DNA of 64,000 nt from Prevotella disiens JCM 6334 = ATCC 29426. GTDB taxonomy: Bacteria; Bacteroidota; Bacteroidia; Bacteroidales; Bacteroidaceae. This document shows positions 35,848 to 45,539 of this stretch, in pieces (positions within the stretch are counted from its first letter, which is position 1; every line of letters starts with the position of its first letter). Both the position numbers and the translations under genes were made by a program. The stretch covers positions 1 through 64,000 of the forward strand of contig NZ_BAIS01000001.1 of the NCBI RefSeq assembly GCF_000613345.1. The letters are read 5' to 3'. The notes under the pieces were generated by a model. The model had not been told where the DNA came from, made no database searches, and saw nothing but the letters and a program-made list of their open reading frames with translations.

Positions 35848-36419
35848 CCGATAATAATTATGGTTACACCACGAGCAGCTTGCGCTCCCATAACCAAAGC
35901 CTGTTCTATATCGGCAGTTTTACTTGGTCCTGAGATGAACGCACCAAACCCATAATCGGGCATTTCGATACGTTTGTAAGCCTCGTGCATATTGTTCACT
36001 ATATTTTTGCGGTCAAGCAGGATTACCAATTCTTCTGAAATAAAGCATACTATGCGCTCTTTCATAACTTGAGGCACCCATATACAACCATTTTCAGCCA
36101 CTCCTAATTCGCCTTGAACAATACCAACATCAGTACCATTTAGTTCGGCTGCCGATGCTATAGTATCTGGATTTTTGTCAGCTTTAATGCCTTTCACACT
36201 CGATGCAAACACCTTTGCTTCGGGATAAGCCGCCCTAATTATCTTGTTCAAATCTTCATTTGGCTTAGCTTCAATGACCTTTCCACCCACAGTTTTAGAT
36301 ATTTCAATAAATTGTTTTACGACATCATTGTAAACAATACCCTTAACTGGTGTTGCTGGCATATCAAATTGCTGAGTAGTAGCCTTGTGCAATTTGTCGA
36401 ATAATTGTTCTTTCTTCAT
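35844..36419 (-). CDS. lutC: LUD domain protein, lactate utilization protein C
   Basis: 191-residue LutC/YkgG family protein, the third component of the LutABC complex that oxidises L-lactate to pyruvate. The LUD domain shows FASSVKGIKADKNPDTIAS and GIVQGELGVAENGCIWVP, then CFISEELVILLDR and the glycine-rich GAFISGPSKTADIEQALVMG near the C terminus. It is the last gene of lutA-lutB-lutC on the minus strand. The stop codon shares the TTAA with the stop of the convergent aminotransferase gene. LutC has no Fe-S motif of its own. Confidence 0.92.
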   Translation of the reverse strand: MKKEQLFDKLHKATTQQFDMPATPVKGIVYNDVVKQFIEISKTVGGKVIEAKPNEDLNKIIRAAYPEAKVFASSVKGIKADKNPDTIASAAELNGTDVGIVQGELGVAENGCIWVPQVMKERIVCFISEELVILLDRKNIVNNMHEAYKRIEMPDYGFGAFISGPSKTADIEQALVMGAQAARGVTIIIIG

Positions 36420-36468
36420 TATAGTTCTTTCTTTTTATGATGCAACTAACCATATTGCATCGCTACAA

Positions 36469-37863
36469 CTATTTCTTCTTTTTCTCCTCTTCCAACTCTT
36501 TCATCGCTTGTCGATAAAGTTCGTGGAACGGTTTTTTAGGGAAATGTGGCATAGCATGCCCCGCACTCCATGGATTTAGCTTATTGTTCATTAGCATATT
36601 TGGAATGTAATTAGCCAAAGATGCTTGCTTTGTCATGGCATCATAGAGGGTATAATTGCCAAATACTTTGCTTAAAGTCTCTGCAATGTACTTCTTTTCC
36701 TTGTTTTCCGTACCGAAACTTTCAAGTTCTTGTCGCCAATTGTATATCTGACTCCCTGGATTTACCTTAGTAGGACACACATGGTCGCAACTTAAACAAA
36801 GTGAACAAGCCGAAACATTACCACTGTGTTTCTTTGGATTGCGTAACATTCCGAGATTCACACCAATAGGTCCTGGAATGAAATAGCTATACGAATAACC
36901 CATTGAACGGCGATAAACAGGGCAAGTATTCATACATGCGCCACAACGAATACATTTCGCAGTTTTCCAATGGGTTGGATTTGCTATAATATCGCTACGT
37001 CCGTTGTCTACCAAAATGACGTGCATCTTTCCGTCAGGACGTGCTTTTCCTATGTGCGAAGTATAAGTTATTGTAGGCTGCCCTGTTCCGCAACGACACA
37101 AAAGGCGTTGGAACACAGCGAGAGAGTCGTAATCTGGAATAACTTTATCGATGCCCATAGCCACAATATGCAACTTTGGAGCCGCCGTACTCATATCAGC
37201 ATTACCTTCATTTGTACACACTACGCAGTCGCCAGCAGATGCTACGCCGAAGTTACAACCCGTCATACCAGCATCAGCCTCTAAAAATTCTTCACGCAAA
37301 CTATAACGTGCGCATTGGGTGAGATAGGTTGGGTCGTGATTGCCTATTTCTTTTGAAATACCTTCTTCCTCAAAAAGTTCTCCAACTTCGTCCCTTGTCA
37401 AGTGGACAGCAGGCACTACAATATGAGAAGGCTTTAAGTTCATTAACTGCAAAATGCGTTCTCCTAAGTCGGTTTCCACCACATCGATACCTCTTTTAAT
37501 AAGGTAATCGTTCATTTCACACTCTTCTGTGAGCATTGATTTCGACTTTACAAGTTTCTGAACTTTATGAGTTTCTAATATGCCGTAGGCTATTTCGTTA
37601 AATTCTTGTGCATCTTTCGCCCAATGAACGATTGCTCCTTTCTTTTCCAAATTGGTTGCAAATTCGTCCAAATACTCAGCTAAGTGAGTCAAAGTATGTT
37701 CTTTTATCTGACTTGCGTGTTCTCTTAAATCTTCCCATTCGGGTAATAATCTTGCTTGTATATCACGTTTCTGACGAATGCCCCAGAAAGTTTGGTCGTG
37801 GCGAGTTATCCTTTCAGGATTTTCCAAAAATGCAGCAGCTTTCTTTGAATGACTTGTTGCCAT
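36469..37863 (-). CDS. lutB: Lactate utilization iron-sulfur protein LutB
   Basis: 464-residue component of LutABC. The N-terminal LUD-like domain is followed by a 4Fe-4S module with two cysteine clusters: CIRCGACMNTCPVYRR and CSLCLSCDHVCPTKVNPG. The C terminus ends in a Lys-rich EELEEEKKKK tail. A clear Shine-Dalgarno-like AAGGAGGAG sits about 7 bases before the start codon, which is unusual in this phylum. The gene lies between lutA and lutC, and the three are expected to act together in L-lactate oxidation using a quinone or ferredoxin acceptor, which is family knowledge. Confidence 0.94.
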   Translation of the reverse strand: MATSHSKKAAAFLENPERITRHDQTFWGIRQKRDIQARLLPEWEDLREHASQIKEHTLTHLAEYLDEFATNLEKKGAIVHWAKDAQEFNEIAYGILETHKVQKLVKSKSMLTEECEMNDYLIKRGIDVVETDLGERILQLMNLKPSHIVVPAVHLTRDEVGELFEEEGISKEIGNHDPTYLTQCARYSLREEFLEADAGMTGCNFGVASAGDCVVCTNEGNADMSTAAPKLHIVAMGIDKVIPDYDSLAVFQRLLCRCGTGQPTITYTSHIGKARPDGKMHVILVDNGRSDIIANPTHWKTAKCIRCGACMNTCPVYRRSMGYSYSYFIPGPIGVNLGMLRNPKKHSGNVSACSLCLSCDHVCPTKVNPGSQIYNWRQELESFGTENKEKKYIAETLSKVFGNYTLYDAMTKQASLANYIPNMLMNNKLNPWSAGHAMPHFPKKPFHELYRQAMKELEEEKKKK

Positions 37864-37884
37864 ATTCTTTCTCCTCCTTTTCTT

Positions 37885-38616
37885 TTATAAACCAGCAGCT
37901 AAAATTTCAGCTACGTGCATAAATTTCACATTATACTTTTTCTTTCCAGCCACTCCTTGCATGTGCATCAAGCAAGAAGAATCGGCCCCTGTTATGATTT
38001 CAGCACCTGTTGCAATATGACGCTGTACTTTATCATCGCCCATTCGGCTACTAACGGCAGGTTCTTCAATCCCAAACATACCGCCAAAGCCGCAACATTC
38101 ATCGGCACGGTCAGGTTCTTTCACAGTGATACCTTTCTTCAACTTGAGCAATTCTACGATTTTATTGAATGGTTCAACGTTTTCTTCCGTCGGAGCACTC
38201 AATCTTAACTCTCGGACACCATGACATGAATTGTGTACAGACACCACATGGTTAAATTCACCAGGCAATTCTTTCACTTTTAACACATCATATAAGAATT
38301 GTACCAGCTCCATTGTTTTCTCAGGAGTTGCACACTTGTGTTGATGAATTTGTGGGTGATTGACTTGTACAAAGGCAGCACACGATACACTTGGTGTTAC
38401 TACATAATCGTAATCCTTGAAAATATCTTCAAATTTCTCTACTAATTCGCCTGACATACGTTCAAAACCTCCATTAGCCATTGGCTGTCCGCAACATGTT
38501 TGTCGCTGTGGATACTCAACATTGAGTTTCAATTTGCGGAGAAGTCTGTAAGTTGCTACTCCTACTTCAGGATAAAGCGTATCCACGTAGCAGGGAATAA
38601 ATAATCCTACTCTCAT
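37885..38616 (-). CDS. lutA: Lactate utilization Fe-S oxidoreductase LutA
   Basis: 243-residue LutA/YkgE protein of the CCG-domain (GlpC/HdrB-like) family. Two cysteine-rich CCG regions are present: CCGQPMANGG after VEYPQRQ and ADECCGFGGMFG near the end, plus HNSCHG and LVEKF elements typical of the family. These hold an iron-sulfur centre of the heterodisulfide-reductase type. First gene of lutABC, with its own promoter box at 38651-38658, divergent from the EamA gene. It starts MRVGLFIPCYVDTLYP. Confidence 0.94.
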   Translation of the reverse strand: MRVGLFIPCYVDTLYPEVGVATYRLLRKLKLNVEYPQRQTCCGQPMANGGFERMSGELVEKFEDIFKDYDYVVTPSVSCAAFVQVNHPQIHQHKCATPEKTMELVQFLYDVLKVKELPGEFNHVVSVHNSCHGVRELRLSAPTEENVEPFNKIVELLKLKKGITVKEPDRADECCGFGGMFGIEEPAVSSRMGDDKVQRHIATGAEIITGADSSCLMHMQGVAGKKKYNVKFMHVAEILAAGL

Positions 38617-38650
38617 ATAAAATAGTTATAATCTTGTTCGTTTCTTTCTA

Positions 38651-38658
38651 CAAAAGTA
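38651..38658 (-). promoter_or_regulatory. Promoter box for lutABC
   Basis: CAAAAGTA on the plus strand reads TACTTTTG on the minus strand, 34 bases before the lutA start. Confidence 0.55.
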
Positions 38659-38868
38659 GATAATAAAAGGCAAAATAAAGAAAAAAAAGAGAGATGAAAT
38701 ATTGAATTTTGCATTTTTTTGCTAATCCTTTTAATTTAGATAATAAGTAAAACAAAACACGATTGTTCTAAATTCGTGTTATCAATCATCAAGTTTAGCG
38801 ACTTTTACACACGCCCTTATAACAACTTGTATACCAATAACTTACAAAAGCAACTTTCTTTTATTCAA

Positions 38869-38951
38869 TAAAAACGGCTCTTTTGCAGATTAAAATAGGC
38901 TCTTTTGAATGCCAAAACCGCCTATTTTGAAATTCAAAATAGGCGGTATTA
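38869..38951. repeat. 22-bp-period intergenic repeat array A4 (4 units)
   Basis: Cores start at 38869, 38891, 38913 and 38935, exactly 22 bp apart. The last two form a perfect 29-bp inverted repeat (38918-38946, arms CCGCCTATTTTGAA and its complement around one base). The 553-base gap between lutA and the EamA gene (38617-39169) otherwise contains the two promoter boxes and AT-rich sequence without a gene. Confidence 0.85.
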
Positions 38952-39130
38952 TTTTTCAATAAACTATAATTGTTCTATTTTTCCACTTAAAATAAATATA
39001 CAAAAAGAGGTACTATAAGGCTACAAAATATCATTTTTATTCCTAAATTTAAAGTTTGATATATATTATCTAATCATCTTGCAATTCCTATTATTATTGT
39101 ACTTTGCCTTTATTTTAAGCTATATTTTTG

Positions 39131-39138
39131 TACCTTTG
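39131..39138 (+). promoter_or_regulatory. Promoter box for the EamA permease gene
   Basis: TACCTTTG matches TAnnTTTG, 31 bases before the chosen start. It lies inside the longer reading frame that begins at 39128, which supports the downstream start. Confidence 0.6.
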
Positions 39139-39169
39139 TATTGATTTTCAAACACAGACTTACAAGAAT

Positions 39170-40108
39170 ATGAATAATAACACTCCCTTAAAAGCCCATT
39201 TAAGCATGTTGGGCGCAGAAGTAATATGGGGATTAATGTCGCCTATCGGGAAAGATGCTATGACACACGGTATCAGTGGAGTATCCATGGTATTCTTCCG
39301 AGTTTCGGGTGCAACCATTTTGTTTTGGCTCGCTGCCCTTTTTGCTAAAAAAGAACACGTTCCTTTTAAAGATGTATTCCTATTTGCAGCCGCAGCCCTC
39401 TTTGGTGTTACTTGCAATCAATGCTTATTTACTATCGGGTTGAGCTATACTTCGCCTGTCAATGCAAGCGTTATTACAACAAGTATGCCTATTTTTGCCA
39501 TGATTCTTGCCTTTTTCATACTGAAAGAACCTATTACTTTTAAGAAAGCATCAGGCGTTTTTATAGGTTGTACAGGGGCTATCATCTTAATTCTTACAAG
39601 TTTATCGGCAACAACAAGTAAGGTTGGCGATGTTCGGGGCGACCTTATGGTGTTGGGAGCGCAATTGAGTTTTGCTCTCTACCTTTCGCTTTTCAGCAAA
39701 TTAATCAAGCGTTATTCGGTCTTTACCATTAACAAATTTATGTTTATTTGGGCTACCATATACGTTTTTCCATTGGCTATTGGCGACTTAACAAGCATAG
39801 ATTATGCAGCAATCAGTCAGAAAACATGGTTGGAAGCAGGCTTTGTTGTCTTCTTCGGCACGTTTATTAGCTACCTCTTAATGATGAATGGGCAACGCAC
39901 TTTGCGCCCTACCATTGTCGGGGTTTACAACTATGTGCAACCCATTGTGGCTGTTACGGTTTCCGTACTCACGGGAATTGGTGCTTTCACTGTCTATCAA
40001 GGCATTGCCATTATTCTTGTCTTCAGCGGAGTATGGTTGGTTATTAAATCGAAATCACGCAAAGATATTGAGGTGGGTTCTCATGTTTGCGAAAAAGAAA
40101 AAATATAA
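39170..40108 (+). CDS. EamA/DMT family permease
   Basis: Inner-membrane transporter of the drug/metabolite superfamily with ten hydrophobic segments arranged as two EamA repeats (about residues 5-140 and 155-290). The start MNNNTPLKAHLSMLGAEVIWGL at 39170 is preferred over the longer frame because a promoter box lies at 39131. It ends in a basic cytosolic tail, KSKSRKDIEVGSHVCEK. The substrate is unknown; relatives export amino acids or nucleosides. It is followed by topB, which has its own promoter box. Confidence 0.85.
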   Translation: MNNNTPLKAHLSMLGAEVIWGLMSPIGKDAMTHGISGVSMVFFRVSGATILFWLAALFAKKEHVPFKDVFLFAAAALFGVTCNQCLFTIGLSYTSPVNASVITTSMPIFAMILAFFILKEPITFKKASGVFIGCTGAIILILTSLSATTSKVGDVRGDLMVLGAQLSFALYLSLFSKLIKRYSVFTINKFMFIWATIYVFPLAIGDLTSIDYAAISQKTWLEAGFVVFFGTFISYLLMMNGQRTLRPTIVGVYNYVQPIVAVTVSVLTGIGAFTVYQGIAIILVFSGVWLVIKSKSRKDIEVGSHVCEKEKI

Positions 40109-40109
40109 G

Positions 40110-40117
40110 TAACTTTG
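40110..40117 (+). promoter_or_regulatory. Promoter box for topB
   Basis: TAACTTTG matches TAnnTTTG immediately after the EamA gene stop, 17 bases before the topB start. Confidence 0.6.
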
Positions 40118-40134
40118 CAAAAAATAGGAATAAG

Positions 40135-41994
40135 ATGAAAGTTTGCATAGCCGAAAAGCCCAGTGTGGCACGCGATATAGCTCGAATAATTGGGGCAACC
40201 AGCTCCAAAAATGGATATTTGGAAGGAAATGGGTATCAAGTAACATGGACTTTCGGACATTTATGCGAACTAAAAGAGCCTAACGACTACGCCATTAATT
40301 GGAAGTATTGGAGTTTGGCAGCCCTGCCTATGGTGCCTCCACGCTTTGGTATAAAACTCATTGAGGACGAGGGAATTAAGAAGCAATTTGCCATTATCGA
40401 AAAATTGTATCAAGGCGCAGAAGAAATTATAAATTGTGGCGATGCTGGACAAGAGGGCGAGTTGATTCAACGTTGGGTAATGCAGAAAGCAAAGGTAAAA
40501 TGCCCTGTGAAGCGACTGTGGATTTCGTCGATGACAGACGAAGCCATTAAGCAAGGTTTTGAAAACTTGAAAGACCAAAAAGACTATGAACCGCTCTATT
40601 TAGCAGGACTTTCCCGTGCCATAGGCGACTGGCTTTTGGGCATGAACGCCACAAGATTGTACACCTTAAAGTATGGCAACAACAGGTATGGGCGTAACGC
40701 TCAAGTGTTGTCCATAGGTCGTGTGCAAACGCCAACATTGGCTTTGATTGTTGAACGACAAAGAGAAATTGATAATTTTAAACCTGAACCTTATTGGGTT
40801 TTGGCTACCATTTACCGCAATACACAATTTACGGCTACCAAAGGAAAGTTCACTTCAAAGGAAGAAGGGCAACAAGCCTTTACAACCATAGAGGGTAAAC
40901 CATTTGAAATAACGAGTGTTGCAAAGAAAAAGGGAACAGAACAACCCAAACAATTGTACGATTTAACTTCGCTGCAAGTAGATTGTAACAAGAAATTTGG
41001 CTACTCTGCCGAAATGACTTTGAACACTATTCAGAGTCTTTACGAGCGTAAATATACCACTTACCCTCGTGTTGATACGCAATATCTTACAGACGACGTT
41101 TACAGTCAGTGTCCGCAAATCATGAACGCCTTGTTTCAAACCGCTTTTGCAGGTAAAAAGCCATACGCCGATGTGGTAAAAAAATTGGGCGGAAAGCCAC
41201 TTTTGAAAAGTAAAAGAGTGTTCGACGCATCGAAAGTTACCGACCACCATGCCATAATTCCTACCCATGTTGTGCCACAAGGACTCTCTGATGCTGAACG
41301 AAACGTTTATGATTTGATTGCAAAACGTTTCATTTCAGTGTTTTATCCTGATTGTACTTTCTCTACAACCACTGTGTTGGGGAAGGTGGACAAGATAGAA
41401 TTTAAAACTTCGGGAAAGGAAATTATCGAAGCTGGCTGGCGTGAGGTGTACGAAAATCATGAGGAAAAAGACACAGAAGCCGAAGCCAACGATAAAAATG
41501 AGGCAAGCGAAAAAACACTACCAACATTCGTAAAAGGAGAAAGTGGGGCGCATGAACCTACATTAACCGAAAAACAAACCACGCCACCAAAGTATTATAC
41601 CGAAGCTACCCTACTCCGTGCTATGGAAACAGCGGGTAAATTAGTTGATAATGAAGAACTTCGTGCAGCTTTAAAGGAGAACGGAATAGGGCGACCATCG
41701 TCGCGTGCAGGCATCATTGAAACGTTATTCAAACGCCATTACATACGCCGACAAAGAAAAAACCTTGTGGCTACAGAAACAGGAATGGCACTCATTGACA
41801 CCATTCACGAGAAATTGCTCACATCGGCAGAGCTTACAGGCATTTGGGAGAAGAAGTTGCGCGATATAGAACATAGAAAATACGACGCAGGGCAGTTTAT
41901 CAATGAGCTAAAAGAGCAGATAACAAAAATTGTAAACGATGTGTTGGCAGACAATTCCAATCGGAAAATTGGGGAAACAACACCGCAAACATAA
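40135..41994 (+). CDS. topB: DNA topoisomerase III
   Basis: Type IA topoisomerase that decatenates DNA through single-strand passage. It shows the TOPRIM domain (MKVCIAEKPSVARDIA and CGDAGQEGELIQR), a conserved arginine in SIGRVQTPTL, and the active-site region YERKYTTYPRVDTQYLT with the catalytic Tyr. It ends at residue 619 with DVLADNSNRKIGETTPQT, so it lacks a C-terminal zinc-finger tail that I expect in some Bacteroidales TopB proteins. The start at 40135 is chosen because the frame upstream overlaps the EamA gene. The 50-base gap before porE shows no terminator. Confidence 0.94.
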   Translation: MKVCIAEKPSVARDIARIIGATSSKNGYLEGNGYQVTWTFGHLCELKEPNDYAINWKYWSLAALPMVPPRFGIKLIEDEGIKKQFAIIEKLYQGAEEIINCGDAGQEGELIQRWVMQKAKVKCPVKRLWISSMTDEAIKQGFENLKDQKDYEPLYLAGLSRAIGDWLLGMNATRLYTLKYGNNRYGRNAQVLSIGRVQTPTLALIVERQREIDNFKPEPYWVLATIYRNTQFTATKGKFTSKEEGQQAFTTIEGKPFEITSVAKKKGTEQPKQLYDLTSLQVDCNKKFGYSAEMTLNTIQSLYERKYTTYPRVDTQYLTDDVYSQCPQIMNALFQTAFAGKKPYADVVKKLGGKPLLKSKRVFDASKVTDHHAIIPTHVVPQGLSDAERNVYDLIAKRFISVFYPDCTFSTTTVLGKVDKIEFKTSGKEIIEAGWREVYENHEEKDTEAEANDKNEASEKTLPTFVKGESGAHEPTLTEKQTTPPKYYTEATLLRAMETAGKLVDNEELRAALKENGIGRPSSRAGIIETLFKRHYIRRQRKNLVATETGMALIDTIHEKLLTSAELTGIWEKKLRDIEHRKYDAGQFINELKEQITKIVNDVLADNSNRKIGETTPQT

Positions 41995-42039
41995 ACCAAA
42001 GCGGAGGCAATAATTTGTTTGCCCGTACGTTAATAAAAT

Positions 42040-44154
42040 ATGAATCAACGCCATTTCACATATTATAATAAAATAAAGCAAGTGGGAAATCAACTTAAAA
42101 AGCATGATTTCTGGTTTGTTTTAACCCTTGTTCTGCTCGTTAGTAGCTGCGGAATCGACCGAAATATTAAGAAAGGAGAGAAGTTTCTCGAAATTGGAGA
42201 ATACTTTGATGCTGCCGCACAGTTTAAGACAGCCTACCAAAAAACACCTGCAAAGGAGCGAGAACAGCGTGGAAAATTGGCTAAAAAAATGGCATTTTGT
42301 TACGACAGAATCAATCAATCGCAACGTGCTATAGCTGCTTACAGAAACGTAATACGCTATAAACAAGACGACAAAGAAACACACTTAAAGTTGGCTGAAA
42401 ACCTTATGAAGGTGGGAGCCTACCCTGATGCGGTTAAAGAATATACCATTGCGTTAGACTCTATGCCCGATAACGATATGGCAAAAGAGGGACTTTCGGC
42501 TGCCAATATAGCCCCTACTATCAAAGAACAGGGGTCGTATTATGAGGTAAGACGAATGGATAAATTCAATTCAAGACGGCAAGATTATTCGCCAATGTTC
42601 TATGGCGACCAATATAATGAACTTTATTTCACTTCGACACGCAACGATGCGCAAGGCGATGAGATAAGTGGCATAACAGGAACAAAGCCTGGCGACATCT
42701 TCGTCAGTGAGAAAGACGACAAAGGAAAGTGGGGTGCGCCACACACAATAGAGAGTGGATTGAACTCAATTGCCGATGAAGGAACGCCAGCTTTCTCGCC
42801 TGACGGACGTGAAATGTACATTACCCAATGCTTAACCGATGCCACCTATCCTCGATTTGCACAGATAGCAGTGAGCAGCAGAGCCGATGCGGCATGGGGA
42901 AAGCCTAAACCTTTGGAAATAAGTAGAGATACCTTGTCAAGCTATGCCCACCCTGCCCTATCGCCAGACGGCAATTGGCTCTACTTCGTTAGTGATATGC
43001 CTGGTGGAAAAGGAGGCTTGGATATATGGCGAGTTCGATTGATTGGTGGCACAACAGGGGGCGTTGAAAACCTCGGTGCGCCCATAAATACGGCAGGAAA
43101 TGAGATGTTTCCAACGTTCAGACCTAATGGCGATTTCTATTTTTCATCAGACGGTCATGGCGGATTGGGGGGCTTAGATGTCTTTATAGCAAAGGTGGGA
43201 AGCGATAAACGCTACCATATTGAGCACCCTGGATTTCCTTTAAATTCTGCTGGCGACGACTTCGGACTCACGTTTGAGGGCAAACACAACCGTGGTTTCT
43301 TCTCGTCTAATCGTGGAGATGCTCGTGGTTGGGACCATATTTATAGCTTTGAATTGCCTGAAATAATACAAACCATTAAAGGTTGGGTCTACGAAATGGA
43401 GGGATACGAGTTGCCCGCAGCGCAAGTTTTCTTAGTGGGCGACGACGGAACAAACCTAAAATTATCGGTAAAAGGCGATGGGTCGTTCGAGCAAGAAATA
43501 AAGCCTAACGTGAATTACATTCTCTTAGCAACGTGTCAAGGTTTCCTTAACCACAAAGAAGAGTTAAAGGTTGAGCCTGTAAAGGAAACGAAAGAATATA
43601 CTTTGCAATTCCCTTTGGCGAGCATTCGTGTACCTGTCATGATTGACAACATCTTCTACGATTTTGATAAAGCTACACTTCGACCAGAATCGGAGGCTGC
43701 ATTAGACAATCTTGTGAAACTTTTAAACGAAAATCCTAACGTTACCATAGAACTTTCGGCACACACCGACTACTTAGGACGGGCTGAATACAACAAGAAT
43801 TTGGCACAAAGAAGAGCCGATGCGGTGGTGGCTTACTTGATAAAGAAAGGTGTCTCAGCCGACCGTTTGTCGCCTGTTGGTTACGGAGAGGGTAAGCCTA
43901 AAACTATAAGAAAGAAAGTTGCAGAGAAATATCCATGGCTAAAAGAAGGTCAGGTGCTTACCGAAGAGTTTATAAAATCGTTGCCAAAAGACAAGCAAGA
44001 AATAGCCAACCAAATGAATAGGCGTACTGAATTTGTTGTTCTCCGCACCACTTACGGTATGTTTGACGAGAAAGGTAATCTTAAAAATCCGCCAAAACCA
44101 AAGGAAAAAGAAACCTTAGAGGACGACGGCGATGTTTATTTTGAGATTCAATAA
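42040..44154 (+). CDS. porE: Type IX secretion system protein PorE
   Basis: 704-residue cell-envelope protein. A lipoprotein signal with lipobox (LLVSSC, Cys37) is followed by TPR repeats (about 50-150), a beta-propeller with PD40/WD40-like motifs (FSPDGREMY, LSPDGNWLYF; about 180-450), a carboxypeptidase-regulatory-like beta-sandwich (about 450-530), and an OmpA-like peptidoglycan-binding domain (about 550-650; YDFDKATLRPESEAALD and LSAHTDYLGRAEYN). This four-part order matches PorE of Porphyromonas gingivalis, which anchors the type IX apparatus to peptidoglycan. Other type IX genes are elsewhere in the genome. Confidence 0.86.
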   Translation: MNQRHFTYYNKIKQVGNQLKKHDFWFVLTLVLLVSSCGIDRNIKKGEKFLEIGEYFDAAAQFKTAYQKTPAKEREQRGKLAKKMAFCYDRINQSQRAIAAYRNVIRYKQDDKETHLKLAENLMKVGAYPDAVKEYTIALDSMPDNDMAKEGLSAANIAPTIKEQGSYYEVRRMDKFNSRRQDYSPMFYGDQYNELYFTSTRNDAQGDEISGITGTKPGDIFVSEKDDKGKWGAPHTIESGLNSIADEGTPAFSPDGREMYITQCLTDATYPRFAQIAVSSRADAAWGKPKPLEISRDTLSSYAHPALSPDGNWLYFVSDMPGGKGGLDIWRVRLIGGTTGGVENLGAPINTAGNEMFPTFRPNGDFYFSSDGHGGLGGLDVFIAKVGSDKRYHIEHPGFPLNSAGDDFGLTFEGKHNRGFFSSNRGDARGWDHIYSFELPEIIQTIKGWVYEMEGYELPAAQVFLVGDDGTNLKLSVKGDGSFEQEIKPNVNYILLATCQGFLNHKEELKVEPVKETKEYTLQFPLASIRVPVMIDNIFYDFDKATLRPESEAALDNLVKLLNENPNVTIELSAHTDYLGRAEYNKNLAQRRADAVVAYLIKKGVSADRLSPVGYGEGKPKTIRKKVAEKYPWLKEGQVLTEEFIKSLPKDKQEIANQMNRRTEFVVLRTTYGMFDEKGNLKNPPKPKEKETLEDDGDVYFEIQ

Positions 44155-44178
44155 TGGCACGAAGAAAGCAAAATAGCT

Positions 44179-45539
44179 ATGGAAAGACATCAAGTTCAAG
44201 ACCAAAATGCAAAGACTTTTGACGACAATAAGTTGCCAAAAGCCTTTGTTGCATACACAAAAGAGTTATTTGGCGAAGAACGCTTCAATAAGTTTTTGTC
44301 GGGTTTGGGGCAGCCTTCGCCTGTTAGTATCCGCCTCAATCCGTTCAAATTGCCTGCCAATGCTACCATTAACGAGGCGTTAAAGCCACGCAAATACCAT
44401 GGTGCAAGGAGGGATTTTACCTTAACGAGCGACCCAACTTTACGTTCGACCCTTTGATACACGCTGGTGCATACTATGTTCAAGAGGCTTCTTCGATGTT
44501 TCTTGCCCATATTTTACGACAATTTGTTCATTTTCCTGTTGCATTGCTCGACCTTTGTGCTGCTCCAGGGGGCAAAACAACATGCGCAAGAACGGCTATT
44601 CCGTCAGAAAGTATTGTCTTTTCCAATGAGCCAATGGGCAAAAGGGCGCAAATTTTAGCCGAAAATGTACAAAAATTTGGACACCCTGACGTTGTTGTAA
44701 CCAATAATTATCCGATAGAATATAAGAAAACAAAACTCAAATTCGATGTGATTGTCGCTGATGTTCCATGCTCTGGCGAAGGAATGTTCCGCAAAGACGA
44801 ACAAGCAATGGCAGAATGGAGCGAGAAAAATGTAGCAAATTGTTGGCAATTACAGCGCAGTATCGTGGCTGATATATGGGACAATTTAAATCCTGGCGGA
44901 CTCCTTATTTACTCTACTTGCACGTTTAATGCGCATGAAAACGAGGAAAATATCGCATGGATTCTCAATGAATACAACGCTGAATTGTTGGAAGTAAAAA
45001 CGGAAAAGGATTGGAACATAATGGGGTCGCTCATCAATAATCCGTTAAAAGATAAAGATTCGTTCCCTGTTTACCGCTTTATTCCAGGATTTACAAAGGG
45101 CGAAGGCTTGTTTATGGCAGTGATAAAAAAGGCTGGAACAAACCCTAATTTGGCAGAAAAGCATACAATAAATGGCGAAAAATTGATTGGCGAAGCTAAG
45201 AAAAAGTTGTATATCATAGCCCATGGGGTAAAGGCTGGCACAACAAAGGGTAAGAATGTTGTCCCCGACCATAGTTTGGCTCTCATGATAAATGGAAAAA
45301 ACGATTTTCCAAAGATAGAAATCAACTATGAAACGGCTATAAAATATCTTAGAAGAGAGGCAATTACACTGGAAAGCAACGCTCCAAAAGGTATTGTTAC
45401 CCTTACTTTTAAAGGACTTGCCATAGGCTTTGCCAAAAATTTAGGCAACCGTGCCAACAATTTATACCCACAGGAGTGGCGCATAAAGAGTAGCCATTTG
45501 CCTGAAGAACAATCGATAATAAATAAAATACAGATATGA
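44179..45539 (+). pseudogene. RsmB/NOP family rRNA m5C methyltransferase, frameshifted
   Basis: SAM-dependent methyltransferase of the RsmB/NOP class. The N-terminal frame ends at 44457. The second frame reads WCKEGFYLNERPNFTFDPLI, then LDLCAAPGGKTT (SAM motif I), NEPMGKRAQILAENV, ADVPCSGEGMFRKD (motif IV with catalytic Cys) and LIYSTCTFNAHENEENI (motif VI with the second Cys), with an RsmF-like C-terminal domain. One base is missing near 44392-44395 (CGCAAATACC lacks one base). All motifs lie after the break, so full-length protein depends on the correction. The stop overlaps the thyA start by ATGA. Confidence 0.85.
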
